Notes: generated by a model from the sequence alone, not told the origin. A DNA stretch of 64,000 nucleotides from Littorina saxatilis (GCF_037325665.1 NC_090255.1:24475249-24539248); one strand, 5' to 3'. Shown: positions 1 through 11,408, numbered from the stretch's first letter. Program-made: numbers and translations.

Positions 1-268
1 CTTGTTCACAAAAGCACTAATCAAAAATTTGCTCCAGGGGCTTGCAACGTAGTACAATGTATTACCTTACTGGGAGAATGCAAGTTTCCAGTACAAAGGA
101 CTTAACATTTCTTACATACTGCTTGACTAAAACCTGTACAAAAATTGACTATATTCTATACAAGAAACACTTAACAAGGGTTACAAAAGAGAAACAGAAT
201 CCGTTAGTCGCCTCTTACGACATGCTGGGGAGCATCGGGTAAATTCTTCCCCCTAACCCGCGGGGGGG
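1..268 (-). mobile_element. SINE body, cut by window edge
   Basis: Read on the minus strand, the sequence begins with a CCCGCGGGTTAGGGGGAAG block followed by a GC-rich stem (ATGCTCCCCAGCAT, GTCGTAAGAGGCGAC) and then an AT-rich body that runs off the left edge. I recognise this layout as a high-copy gastropod SINE from memory only. Its expected 3' tail resembles the fragment at 43486-43540. The small reading frame here (42-242) is not a gene. Confidence 0.6.
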
Positions 269-275
269 ATAAGAC

Positions 276-743
276 CACAGGCGGAAGGTATCGTCCATTG
301 GACTACTACTATCACAGAAAGACTACAAGGTTAATTGGTTAATAACAGGATATTCGATGATTATTTTCCCGTGGGTAGCTTCCCTTTGCTGCACAATATT
401 TACATATGTTTTAGACCAATGAGCGCTTTTATGCATATTCGGTGCGGATACATGATTTGTCCCCAAGTAAATTAGCGGCTCGCAAACGAAGATTCGTCCA
501 AATGATGGTTAAAAACAACCTGCAGCGGACGGAAGCTGAAAACTAGAGGCACATAATAGTTCAAACAATCATTCAACTGTATTTATTTGACCTTACACAG
601 ACTGTAGGAAGAGGCAAACCGTCTTGAACAATATTTTTCCCCAGGAAGCGACTCCAAGAACACAGAAGACTCGAAGGTGAGTGACATACCTTGTAGTCTT
701 TTTGTGATAGTTGTAGTCCAGTGGACGATACCTTCCGCCTGTG
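276..743. mobile_element. MITE with 55-bp inverted ends
   Basis: Left end CACAGGCGGAAGGTATCGTC (276 on) is repeated inverted at 689-743 with only a few mismatches. The direct repeat ATAAGAC (269-275 and 744-750) flanks the element as a probable 7-bp target-site duplication. There is no coding capacity: the minus-strand frame at 573-938 crosses the element border. Non-autonomous cut-and-paste transposon; superfamily unassigned. Confidence 0.7.
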
Positions 744-752
744 ATAAGACCA

Positions 753-2705
753 CTCCTCGATCAATAGAATCATGAAATTTGATGACACTTGATGACAGAG
801 CCCCCCCTTCAAATTACTTCCACCAGCTGGTTTTAAAATGGCAACAGTGAATGAATAAGCTATAGCACACAAAACCTTTTTTTGGCGTACCCCCAGGTTA
901 AATTGTTGCCTCACTGCTTTTAGAGCTGACAGGGGCACTGACAGTGACAGCGACTCAAAAGGGTATTCCCGTTTACATCAAGGGCAGTAACTCTTCTTTT
1001 CGCTCTATTTTGCCATGTACCTGATGTAGCCTTTCCGGAAAATCAACAGTGTTAGAAAGTTCTTCATCTAAAAAATAAGACACTGAGCAATATGAAAGGC
1101 TGAGCTTCAATAAATGAACCGCTCAAACATACACCAGTAATTTAGACCAAGGAGCAGCTGGTACAAAAATGAAAACCACTTCCTTTTACAACTTCGTTGG
1201 TGCAGCCGAGCAGTCTCAGCAGACTCAGCTGAGACTGCACAGTGCACTTCAAATGTGAAATGAAGCATGCAATCGCGCACCGAAGCGTGTTAACATTCAA
1301 AAAGACAGATAAACGAACACAGCCTAGTTATCCAACACATTCATACGCTTTTAAATGCATCGATACGACGTGAATTACCGTTTTGACTGAATTATGTCAA
1401 TTTCTTTCTGTCCCAAAATCAAAACTGTACAAAATCAAACATGGACGACTGGCACTGGCGGCTTGCGGGTCACTGTAGCACTAAAATGCTTTTCACTGGC
1501 TAAACAATGGCATGTAAAACCACCGCTATCATACAAAGAGTTAGTAGGAGACAAAGACTTGCCTGTACTGATGTACTCAAATTGGCCTATCTCCTCTGTC
1601 GGTTGTGCTTTTGTAGAAGTTCGGATGACAGCATATTCCTGGGATCGCTACTTTCTCTTCTCATTAAACCGGAAGTGACGAGATGGTCATGGACCAAGAC
1701 TTATTGTTATCAGTTGAAAGCGAAGAAAATAGCGACTCTGTAATTTGTAATCTACTTCATCAAGTTCGTCTTTTTCTAACAATCAAAAAATGAATGAAAA
1801 GGGCTAGTTTCATCGTATGTGGTGGCGTTGTATGTGCTTTTTTGTATCACGGAATAAGGTTAACCGAAACTCATTCCCGCGCTGGCCAGTCAAGTTGCGG
1901 AGAAGAAAAGTCACGTGACATTTAAAACCCGAAACTGACCAGGGACTTTCCTACCTCAATCAGTGATTGTTCATCGTCGCCGAGCTTTAATTAATATATT
2001 CTGTTTCTTCAATGCGGCGGCTGTACATACATTTGCATGACTACAACATGTAGCATACAGCCGCCTCCGACAAAAGACTGACTGGCGAAGTGTGTACAAG
2101 GCCGCGGGCAACAGGGGGTAATTACGGACAACTTATTAAAGGCACAGTGCAGCTCACAGCCTTCGTTTTGCGTTTTTGTTGCAGCTGAGTGCATTTACAG
2201 TTCAAAAATCCTCCTATGGTAGTAAAACAAACCCAAAACTACCCAACGAGGACATCTGTGAAGCTCGAATCGACAGTCAGTTTCTTGTTCACGCGAGTGC
2301 ATAAATTAACCTAGTTATTACGTGGCGGTGTTTGGTCGGAGTTCGTCAACTGTGACTGATTCCGGCGTCCATTTTGTTTTACACAAACTCTGATGACGTC
2401 TGATGACGTCTGACATAGTTTGCTAGTGCCGGACGTGTCTTTTTGTGCATGACGTGACTGTGAGTGGTGACTCTACCCGGCTGATCAGTCTAAATTTAGA
2501 TCCAAAAATAGGCCAAGACCAGCCGGGTCCGAGTACGAAATTACTGATTCGTAAAAAAATCGCAGTTCTTGACTCTTTGGGTGCAAGTCAATGAAACTTG
2601 GTCAAGTTCTTCTCGGATAGCTGCCTGAGGGGATTCAGACAAGTCAGTTCAGTACCTTTAACTTCGCTAGAAAATGGCCAGCACTGATCGGTCAATACCC
2701 GCCGT
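753..2705. other. no gene recognised
   Basis: About 2 kb without a convincing coding region. Short frames at 1394-1743 and 2009-2194 lack homology I recognise and lack splice context. A small palindrome CAGTCTCAG...CTGAGACTG lies near 1211-1238, and a CRE-like pair lies at 2394-2410. Confidence 0.5.
2394..2410. promoter_or_regulatory. tandem CRE/ATF-like sites
   Basis: TGACGTC occurs twice (2394-2400 and 2404-2410) exactly 10 bp apart, one helical turn, with TGACGTG at 2451-2457 nearby. TGACGTCA-type sites bind CREB/ATF factors. No transcript start is visible, so function is unproven. Confidence 0.3.
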
Positions 2706-2793
2706 GAAGTTACCTGAACTAAAAGAAAAACTGACTGAATAGGATATAAAGGTTTTCCGAGTGAGACTGACTGTCGATCGACACCCCGTCATG

Positions 2794-3569
2794 GACGAGT
2801 TGCCCAGAGCGGTTCGCCACGGGTCGCTCGCAGTGGCGAATGACAAAAAGCCGTTTCTTAGGGCAGTGCAGGAAAGCGCTCGCGAAGCACTCGGCGAGCG
2901 GCTTTGGTATATGCTCGCCCACCGCCCGCCGCTTCTCGGCGTGGTTTTCGACGTGACCCGAGGGATCCACCGCTTTTCAAGGTTCAGGGACTACCCCATC
3001 TAAATTTCCCATCATAACTACATTCTCTCTGACGATTTCACTGACCGAATCGTCTACTAGTTTAAGAAGTACAACTTTTTTCATATCTCGCAGCAATCGT
3101 GTTTTCGTCTTCGTCGCCATTGTGAAGCGATTTCGCGCGCCTCGTTGTGAGCCCGTTGCATAGACCAATCCAGAGCGACTTTTCTCTGAGCGGGCTATTG
3201 TGATTCTGAGCAACGCATGGATGGTTCAGCCTATGCCTGAGTGCCGCAGAAGAACAATCTGCCATGCGTTGCTCAGAATCACAATAGCCCGCTCAGAGAA
3301 AAGTCGCTCTGGATTGGTCTATGCAACGGGCTCACAACGAGGCAAATAGCTTCACGAAGGCGACAAAGAAAGCACGATTGCCGCGAGATATGAAAAAAGG
3401 TGTACTGTCTTCTTAAACTAGTAGACGATTCGGTCAGTGAAATCGTCAGAGAGAACGTAGTTAAGATGGGAAATTTAGATGGGGTAGTCCCTGAACCTTG
3501 AAAAGCGGTGGATCCCTCAGGTAACTTCACTGCGGGCGACCCGTGGCGAACCGCTCTAGGCAACTCGTC
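2794..3569. repeat. large imperfect palindrome (foldback)
   Basis: Left arm 2794-3220 and right arm 3262-3569 are inverted copies around a 41-bp spacer (3221-3261). The innermost part (CAACGCATGG / CCATGCGTTG and about 110 bp outward) is nearly perfect. The left arm carries about 110 bp absent from the right (roughly 2853-2965), replaced there by a 14-bp piece that also occurs at 2704-2716 (GTGAAGTTACC). Short frames on both strands mirror each other and are not genes. It is either an inverted duplication or a foldback transposon without a recognised end. Confidence 0.85.
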
Positions 3570-3589
3570 TCTGCTGCATGATGTCACTT

Positions 3590-4020
3590 CAGTTCAAGGA
3601 CTGAAACATAATCCTAGCCTACATCTGCCAAGTGGCTCATTCGCCCACTGAAAGAGACTCAATGATACACACACATCGTAAAAACACGGTGATATCAGTG
3701 AATAATTAGACATATATATATATGTATATAAATATAATTATTTCACGTAGCCTACTCAGTAACGGCATTATTTCCGAGTACTGAGTCAGTTAAGGGCCGC
3801 AACACTCTTGAACTCATCCTGAACTCAGGTCAAAATGAGTTCGTGGCTCATTCTCTCCCTGACAGCGGGATGCCTTGAGTTTCCTTGTCTGGCAAGGAAA
3901 CCGATTTTTTTTTTAAACATATTGAGAGCTTTTTGTTATGTATTATTGGTATAAGCAGATTCGCGATCGTCGATAATGATTTTTCATGGTGTTTTGTAAT
4001 TTTTAAATTACAAAGGAATT
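3590..4020. other. no gene recognised
   Basis: AT-rich spacer with a TATATA run at 3713-3730. I see nothing coding. Confidence 0.5.
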
Positions 4021-4022
4021 GA

Positions 4023-5102
4023 TATGTAAGACAGTTTCAAGCGAATCCGCTACAGTTTGCCTACAGAGCACGCAGAGGCACAGACGACGCTACCATTCTG
4101 ATCGCTCACAGCATCCTTGAACATCTAGAGAAGCCCAACACCTCAGCTAGAGTGTTATATGTGGATTTTAGTTCCGCGTTTAATACAGTCAAGCCTAGCC
4201 TCATGTATGACAAGCTGAACGCTCTGTCAGTCAGTCCGCAGATCATCAAGTGGATTATCGACTTCCTGGTGGGTCGATCTCAGTACGTGGCAGTAGACGG
4301 GGTCATCTCAGACAGCCTCGAGATCAGTACAGGGAGTCCACAAGGCTGCTGTTTGTCTCCGACAATCTTCACCCTGTACACCAACGACTGTAGAGCCACC
4401 AATGGCAAACTTTCGAAGTTTGCTGATGACTCAGCTCTGGTAGGCCTGATACAGAATGATGATGACACAGTGTACAAACAGGAGGTGGACAAACTAGTAG
4501 AGTGGTGTGACCAGAACAGCCTAGACCTCAATGTGGGCAAAACAAAAGAGATGATCACAGACTTTAGGAGAGGGGAAAAGGAAACAGAGCCACTAGTGAT
4601 AGGGGGGAAAGAGGTAGAACAAGTACAAGAGTACAAATACTTGGGCTGCATCATCAGTTCAGATCTCTCGTGGTCAAAACACATAGCCAAGGTAGTTAGC
4701 AAGTGCAATTCAAGACTGTACTTTCTGAGGAAACTCAAGCAGTTCAAGGTCTGCCCTGAAATACTGGCAATGTTCTACAGAGCCAGCATTGAAAGTGTTT
4801 TGACCTTCAACCTCATGGTATGGTACTATGGGGCTACTGTAGAGGACAAGAGCCATCTGGCAAGAGTGATCAGACAGGCAGAAAAGGTGGTTGGGGTTCA
4901 GTTCCCAAGCTTGGATGAACTGGTGCATAAGAGAACAGCCACAAAAGCACGAAAGGTCGTTGAAGATGAATCGCACCCCCTGCATGATCAGTTTGCACTC
5001 ATGCCATCTAGGCGTAGATACAGAGCTGCAAAGTGTAGAACCTCTCGCATGCGGAAGTCGTTTATTCCATCCGCCATCTCAGTTCTCAATGATACCACTT
5101 AG
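4023..5102 (+). CDS. LINE reverse transcriptase, C-terminal part
   Basis: One open frame (usable ATG at 4152, open upstream to 4023) encodes the middle and end of a non-LTR reverse transcriptase, which copies LINE RNA into DNA at a nicked target. Visible motifs: FAYRARRGTDDA just upstream of the ATG, YVDFSSAFNT near the start (finger/palm motif A), SPQGCCLSP at residues 62-70 and the catalytic FADD at 90-93, then a thumb/C-terminal region ending in a short RRRYRA...FIPSAI motif. The piece has no frameshift, but the protein lacks its N-terminal half. The YRxxRxTDDA style places it near the jockey/CR1/Rex group; I cannot fix the clade without alignment. Confidence 0.8.
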   Translation, partial: YVRQFQANPLQFAYRARRGTDDATILIAHSILEHLEKPNTSARVLYVDFSSAFNTVKPSLMYDKLNALSVSPQIIKWIIDFLVGRSQYVAVDGVISDSLEISTGSPQGCCLSPTIFTLYTNDCRATNGKLSKFADDSALVGLIQNDDDTVYKQEVDKLVEWCDQNSLDLNVGKTKEMITDFRRGEKETEPLVIGGKEVEQVQEYKYLGCIISSDLSWSKHIAKVVSKCNSRLYFLRKLKQFKVCPEILAMFYRASIESVLTFNLMVWYYGATVEDKSHLARVIRQAEKVVGVQFPSLDELVHKRTATKARKVVEDESHPLHDQFALMPSRRRYRAAKCRTSRMRKSFIPSAISVLNDTT

Positions 5103-6457
5103 TGCATGCATGTGAAACTGAAAAATGTACAATGGAGTTTTCCTCAGAGCTAGCTAGGAATGCATTGTACTCTAATGTTGTCATGTTATTGCTGTGTTTT
5201 TTATCTTCATGTTTTAAAATTATCTCCACAACTTATAAAGTATACTTTTACACTAGAATTATGTTTAAACAAATCAAGTATGTATGTTTAATATTATTCT
5301 TATGAAGTTTTTTTACAACTATTTAGAATAGAACAGTTTGTTTTGAATGTCAATCACTGGGAGCAGTCAGAAGAGTAAGAATTCTGTTTTGTTCTCACTA
5401 TCATTTGCTTATGAAGATCATGATGTTGTTCCATTGCTTAGTCAGTCCTAGAAATAATGTCCTAGACTGTTATCAGTATTTTTGCCCTCTTTCATTACGA
5501 TGCTATGGTATTTCTGTGGGTCTCCACATGTGTTTGTTTATAAGGCGGAAGTGACCTCCCCTTGTACACAATAGGCCCTCAGATGAAGCCTACGGACAGA
5601 CTAGAATAGAACATGCACATAACACAGAAGGTCTGCACAGCACACTCACACACAGCAATACAGCACACCGTCTTGTACCTCCTTCTGCCCTGCCGAAGTC
5701 GGGGTATCCTTTTTAATCCACCGAACATTAATATCCACAGCCATGTGTGTCTCCTGCCTCCGAACACACACGCCACAGAGCTCGACTCGATGTGCGCAGT
5801 TTCGTATAAAAATTATTTTCCAAATTTCCCCACTGTGTTTTATAAAATAATCATATTATGAAAGCACATACATTCTTATCTTAGTTATTATGTATTCATT
5901 GTTAGCAAACATCGGCATTATTCATGTTTTACTTTAAACGCAATCATTGTTATTTATAGATCACAGGCACTTGATGTAAGTAGGTCACACACGTGTAAAT
6001 GTTGTGCCCAGTCCTTGTTTTTGTTTCTGTTATTATTTTAGTTAGCAGGTCTAGTTGAGCACGTATTAAGTATCATGTACCCACTACTAGTCATTGTGCA
6101 TTTTAGTTAATGGACTGATGATGTCATTTGTATGGAGTCGACGCACGTGCGAGGATATGTATGTGTGGGAGGGGGGGGGGGCGCGGGAGATGGAAGCTTG
6201 CTGTATGTTATGTAATGTATATATTGTGTGTGATACGTGGAAATGTGATACTATTTATTTACATGTATGATACAGGTACAAATGTGATAATTGTAGGCTT
6301 ATACTAGTGATTACTGTGTGTGATACATGAAATGTGATATGAATGCTGTTTTTATATGTTATACTCTTACTTTCTCCCAAGCGCAAGACAAATTCTTCTA
6401 TGAAAATTGAAGCCAATAAAATTTGAGTTGAGTTGAGTTGAGTTGAGTTGAGTTGAG
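4023..6457 (+). mobile_element. 5'-truncated LINE (jockey/CR1-like)
   Basis: Truncated non-LTR retrotransposon. The reverse transcriptase part (4023-5102) is followed by about 1.3 kb of AT-rich 3' UTR that ends in GCCAATAAAAT and a (TTGAG)n tail at 6422-6457. A short tandem repeat tail is typical of CR1/L2-type LINEs rather than a poly-A tail. No 5' UTR, ORF1 or endonuclease is present. I could not find a clear target-site duplication. Confidence 0.75.
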
Positions 6458-6727
6458 CTATTTTTCGCGGCTGTATTTACTGTGCAAACAACTCTAAATA
6501 TGGCAAAAGTGTCACGTCTCGCGAACACTGATCTCAAATTTAGGTGCTCGCGAAAAACATATGGGAGATAACTCTTATCATATTTGATAGATTCGCGTAG
6601 GACTGTAGCGTCCGGTCAGAGAGACAACTGGCAATAGCCGTGGAGCGATGCTTAGCAGAATGTCTTGAACCGTGCTGAGTCGACAGTGAAACTCCGGCAG
6701 TGCCCAGCCAAGCCGACGTGACTGATT

Positions 6728-6803
6728 ATATTTAGTGAAGTTTTGACTAAATATTTTAACATCGAGGGGGAATCGAAACGAGGGTCGTGGTGTATGTGCG
6801 TGC

Positions 6804-6858
<55 letters not shown>

Positions 6859-7617
6859 GATTCAGACTAAACTACTGGACCGATCTTTATGAAATTTGAC
6901 ATGAGAGTTCCTGGGTATGAAATCCCCGAACGTTTTTTTCATTTTTTTGATAAATGTCTTTGATGACGTCATATCCGGCTTTTCGTGAAAGTTGAGGCGG
7001 CACTGTCACGCCCTCATTTTTCAACCAAATTGGTTGACATTTTGGTCAAGTAATCTTCGACGAAGCCCGGACTTCGGTATTGCATTTCAGCTTGGTGGCT
7101 TAAAAATTAATTAATGACTTTGGTCATTAAAAATCGGAAAATTGTAAAAAAAAATAAAAATGTATAAAACGATCCAAATTTACGTTTATCTTATTCTCCA
7201 TCATTTGCTGATTCCAAAAACATATAAATATGTTATATTCGGATTAAAAACAAGCTCTGAAAATTAAATATATAAAAATTATTATCAAAATTAAATTGTC
7301 CAAATCAATTTAAAAACACTTTCATCTTATTCCTTGTCGGTTCCTGATTCCAAAAACATATAGATATGATATGTTTGGATTAAAAACACGCTCAGAAAGT
7401 TAAAACAAAGAGAGGTACAGAAAAGCGTGCTATCCTTCTTAGCGCAACTGCTACCCCGCTCTTCTTGTCAATTTCACTGCCTTTGCCATGAGCGGTGGAC
7501 TGACGATGCTACGAGTATACGGTCTTGCTGAAAAATGGCATTGCGTTCAGTTTCATTCTGTGAATTCGACAGCTACTTGACTAAATATTGTATTTTCGCC
7601 TTACGCGACTTGTTTTA
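6728..7617 (+). mobile_element. TG-bearing interspersed element, copy 1
   Basis: Starts with a hairpin-forming TTTAGTGAAGTTTTGACTAAA, continues with GAGGGTCGTGGTGTATGTG and a (TG)n array, then TAGAGCGATTCAGACTAAAC, a body with two ATTCCAAAAACATATA blocks, and ends TTTTCGCCTTACGCGACTTG. Another copy is at 25556 (split by an insertion) and a 5' part at 8085-7860 on the minus strand. No coding capacity. High-copy in gastropods from memory; class unknown (a Helitron-like origin is possible but not shown). Confidence 0.7.
6791..6853 (+). repeat. (TG)n inside copy 1
   Basis: Dinucleotide array at the fixed internal position of the element; the other two copies carry an array at the same place. Confidence 0.95.
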
Positions 7618-7859
7618 ATTCTACTGTCACAGTGTCCTGCTGTGATAGCAGTCAGTATCCCGGCCTGACTCGACTGGGGCCTTAATAAAGTTGCTACTCA
7701 CATCACTAACTAGGCTAAAACGGTGACCGATAACTTGATCCAGCACTGATTTTAAGTAAATTCAGTGTTGAATAAAAGATGCAAGGCATGATGAATCCGC
7801 AGCGGTTCTGCGAAGGAATGACACTTTCTTGTATTTTGTTCAAATTCAGGTCTTAGAAA

Positions 7860-7944
7860 GGAGGGAGTCTTAAAAACGGGGCTAAAAATTTCATAAAGAT
7901 CGGTCCAGTAGTTTAGTTTAAATCGCTCTACACACACACACACA

Positions 7945-8015
<71 letters not shown>

Positions 8016-8085
8016 CACCACGACCCTCGTCTCGATTCCCCCTCTATGTTAAAACATTTAGTCAAAACTTGACGAAATGTAAAAA
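7860..8085 (-). mobile_element. TG-bearing element, 5' part, copy 2
   Basis: On the minus strand: GTCAAGTTTTGACTAAATG, GAGACGAGGGTCGTGG, (TG)n (7930-8011), then AGAGCGATTTAAACTAAACT and a diverged stretch. It lies 240 bp from copy 1 in inverted orientation and lacks the 3' half. Confidence 0.65.
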
Positions 8086-8279
8086 GAAGCAGAAAAACTC
8101 AAAAAGATTCGAAAAAAAAGGCAAATCTTACCATGCATCATTAGGCTGAACCCTTCGCGAGTTACAGATATAGGCCTACACTGTGCACACACAAAATTGC
8201 GAAAATGTTCGTCCCATAACTAAAGCATTCATCCCCCTTTCTTTTTATTAAAACTTTCTATGCCATTTAAGGCACTCAA

Positions 8280-8661
8280 CAGGGCCGGACCCAGGGGGGG
8301 GGGGGGGGGTGGGGTTCCGGAACCCCACCCCTGGAAAAAGCATGTACCTTGCTTTGAGTGTTTTTACAAAACAAAAAAAAAATTTAAATAAATTTTGTGT
8401 GTGTCTCTAACAAATTTTATTCAATGTGAAATCCGATGAGAAAAAGGTACCCCCCCCCCTCAAAACAAGGCCCAGAATGCACCAGATTGCACAGATTTTA
8501 ACCGTTTTTCAAAAATTTTCCGGGGGAGCATGCCCCCGGACCCCCCTAGTTCGCGCGCCTGCTTTGCAGGCGCGCGCTTGTGGCTTCGCCACTTCGCTGA
8601 TTTGCCCCCCCAAAAAAGGAGGAACCCCCCCCCCCCTTACAACTCATTTGGTCCGGCCCTG
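8280..8661. mobile_element. MITE with CAGGGCCGGACC ends
   Basis: Left end CAGGGCCGGACC (8280) and right end GGTCCGGCCCTG (8661) are perfect inverted repeats. CTCAA occurs just outside each end (8275-8279, 8662-8666), suggesting a 5-bp target duplication. CAGGG ends are usual for hAT elements, which however make 8-bp duplications, so the superfamily is uncertain. Inside are G and C runs and a stem GCGCGCCTGC/GCAGGCGCGC. Confidence 0.65.
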
Positions 8662-8671
8662 CTCAACACTG

Positions 8672-8750
8672 ACATTTCGGATCAAAGATTTATTTTACTG
8701 GGATCACGCGACTGCCGCTCAAATACATAAGGGACACCCCCCCCCCCCCA
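8672..8750 (-). repeat. interspersed fragment shared with 16880-16965
   Basis: Minus strand reads a C/G run, TATTTGAGCGGCAGTC, and TCTTTGATCCGAAATG. The plus strand at 16880-16965 has the same order of blocks. Both are next to G/C runs. Probably two copies of one transposon fragment. Confidence 0.55.
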
Positions 8751-8766
8751 AAAAAAAAATAACAAC

Positions 8767-8767
<1 letters not shown>

Positions 8768-8804
<37 letters not shown>
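8768..8804 (+). repeat. (CA)n
   Basis: Dinucleotide array following an A-rich stretch. Confidence 0.95.
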
Positions 8805-8808
<4 letters not shown>

Positions 8809-9043
8809 CCAAAAAACCCGACCTGGCTAAAAGCGAAAGGTATACCAGTATGTAGCCAAGTGCAAACCTACTGACTCATCATAATGTGTTTGTGCCGTGT
8901 GTAAGTTTTGCCGATCGCTTTGTGTTTTGTCTAATGTCGATCATTATCTGTTGTCAGTTACATTTTGAGATGCACATGTCCAGCTGTAGATCGTAAACGT
9001 GCTTAGCGATTCGACTGTGTCCATCCACTTCAGGCTAGTTTTT

Positions 9044-9905
9044 TTTTTTTTTTTTTTTCTCCTTACACCTGTTCCTTGTCCCGGTGTGCACTCACGCCGC
9101 CCCGTCCCTGCACTCACTGTTCCATCCACATCTGAATTTCGTTCCGCTGCCAGACTTGTCGATTTTACAGACGCTCCAAGGAGGGATGTCGGGTCGTTGC
9201 GGTAGGCTACCCTCGGAAGATGACACTGCACTTCTGCTGAGTCACTTCGACGGTGTTCAGTAGTGGGTCTGTCCCGAGCTAACGGACGCAGCCCACTACC
9301 TACTATGCCCCCTACTAACGACATTAACAGCTAAATCGCGGAGCCAGACTGAGTGAGGGTCCCCTCCAGAGAGCAGACCGCCACCATGTCCCTCCGTCGA
9401 CCCCCCAGAACGTCACACGTTGAGGACTGACAGCAGAAGTACTATTCAGGGAAGGATCGAACAGGAACACTGAGACCAAGGTCACCATGAGAGCTCCGGG
9501 CATGAAGGGCCACAAGAGCAAGGACACTTTATAATTTTGGATGATTAATGAGATGAGGATGATTATAATGATGATGCTATGGATTTCCAATTTGGTTTGA
9601 GACTACGTGACAGGGCAGCACTCTACGCTTACTGTCATAATATATCCTGGTGTCAACCAGGCCCGAGAACTGCCGCACCTGCGGTGTTGGTCAGGTAAAC
9701 AGAACCTGAGCACCCTCAAAGTCGCATTCGTTAAGTGAATGACACTCGGCTGTGTGATTCCAGCCTTCCCATAGGAACCATAGCACTTCCACTCTGGGTA
9801 GGAGCCGACCGTAGCCCGAAAAACCCACATGACCCTGATGGGATTCGAACCCACGACCTCCCGGCCCACAGCCCGATGCGCTAACCACTGCGCTACGGGG
9901 GCCGG
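9044..9905 (-). mobile_element. long tRNA-headed SINE (~860 bp)
   Basis: Minus-strand element. The tRNA-like head (9905 downward) has an A-box-like GTAGCGCAGTGGTTAGCGC and the B box GGTTCGAATCC near 9850. A body of about 770 bp follows, and the tail is an A run (T run at 9044-9058 on the plus strand). A perfect 15-bp direct repeat TTCAGGCTAGTTTTT lies on both sides (9029-9043 and 9906-9920), the expected product of target-primed reverse transcription. It is far longer than the usual 150-500 bp. The frames within it (for example 8944-9324 and 9324-9590, both minus) are not supported as genes. Confidence 0.85.
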
Positions 9906-10284
9906 TTCAGGCTAGTTTTTGTTCTCTGTGAAGTCAAGCCGCTCTCCTAGGGAGAGACGGGTACCTAAGGCCTGCAGCCGTGGCCAGTTACGCAACTTTA
10001 TGACCGAGCCGGGGGTAGCCTTCGGTAGCATGTTCTTGTGATGATGTTAGAAGCGCTCCGATCAAAGCCTCGTTAAGAGGGTGTCAGAATGTCGCTTTCC
10101 TCTTTCAGGTCCAGCCGTGTGAGTTTGCAAGATCGTGATTTGTTCACTTGCCTTGGCCAATGAGAGGCGATGTCGTTGCATAACTAGTACTGAAGTGATT
10201 CGTCGGTTTGTGCCAATGAACTCTTGTTTATCCCACTCCACATGACTGTGCGCAAAATCCAAGACGAGAGAAAGTGTCGTTCGT

Positions 10285-10545
10285 TCAGTGTAAGCACTAG
10301 ACTTGTGATCGGAAGGTCGCAGGTTCGAATTCGGGCCGGGACGGACACGGGTCAACTTTATGTGCAAACCCAGAGACGAATCCATGTCCCACCCCCGTGT
10401 CACCACAATGGCACGTAAAAGATCTTGGTCATTCTACCATAAGTGCAGATGGCTGATACCCGACCTAAACACGCAAACATCAAAAGCCGCGAGGGCGTAA
10501 AACTCAAATCATATAACCCATATATAACCTCCTTGAGAGGCGTAA
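10285..10545 (+). mobile_element. tRNA-derived SINE, family 1
   Basis: Contains the B box GGTTCGAATTC (10322) followed by GGGCCGGGACGGACACGGGT, a body with CCACAATGGCACGTAAAAGA and CATTCTACCATAAGTGCAG, and a diverged 3' part. The same body recurs at 38345 (+), 44860 (+) and, head only, 28996 (-). The 5' end of the tRNA head is eroded. Confidence 0.7.
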
Positions 10546-11080
10546 TATTTTAAGCTTGTAGGACAGTAAGTAAGCATTCTCTCTTTCCTTTTTTTGCAAG
10601 ACACTAAAGAGGCAGCCACATGGTGTTCTCCTTACTTTTGGGGTCTACTTCTACTAGGTGACAACTTCACCTAACAGAGTAACTACAACTTCAAACTTAT
10701 AACTTCCTCCTCCATCCATCCCATCACAAGTTTTAAAAAAAATCAACGTAAATTTCGAATAGGCACAACTTAGCAACTTTGACAAACAAGAATAGAAAGT
10801 AAAATCAAATACAAATCCAGAAACAGATTTATTTATTTAGCTATGTTGCGTATTTCTTGTGTTTTGCTATTCCTACTGAAGGAGGCGTCGATCGGTTGAG
10901 TGGTTGAAAACGGGAGGTTTTTGCGTCATGACAAAAAGCACTGTATTTCAGCAATGACTCTGTAGATTGCTTTGAAAATTGTAAGATCTTATGCTTAAAT
11001 GCGATACGTACATATTTATATTATGCAATATTGCTATTTCATATGTTACGTGGATTTCCATTGGTCAATTGGGCAAAACT
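10546..11080. other. no gene recognised
   Basis: AT-rich sequence without a supported feature. A small hairpin GATATCGACATTTCCGTCGATATC follows at about 11098-11121. Confidence 0.5.
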
Positions 11081-11408
11081 GAGCTCAGTGCAAAAGTGAT
11101 ATCGACATTTCCGTCGATATCAGTTTTGATATCGACGACCTCTTTATTGCTTCCCCACTTCAAAAACAAAAACACCTACATTTAAAAACATTTAAAAATG
11201 TAATTATCCCAGAATTTAGTTGAGCAAGTGACTAAAGACTTTTTGAAAGAAAAGACATTTTGAAATACTGAAAAGTACAAGAAAAGAGTGAACAAAAAGA
11301 AATAATAATCAGAGGGAGGGATATGGAACAGCCAAAACTGAGACAAATACTTTTGTAATTTCTTTACAGTAAATACAAAATGTCCAGAGAATTAGCAATA
11401 TATCTAAC

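Noticed and set aside
573-938. 121-codon minus-strand frame
   Set aside because: Crosses the right border of the MITE at 743, so it joins unrelated sequences.
9840-9900. tRNA-like sequence with A and B boxes (minus strand); similar ones at 28925-28996, 38360-38420, 39165-39240, 44866-44935, 51440-51531, 52011-52081 and 57249-57320
   Set aside because: Each continues directly into a SINE body, and several have tails and target-site duplications. None has a free 3' end as expected of a functional tRNA gene.
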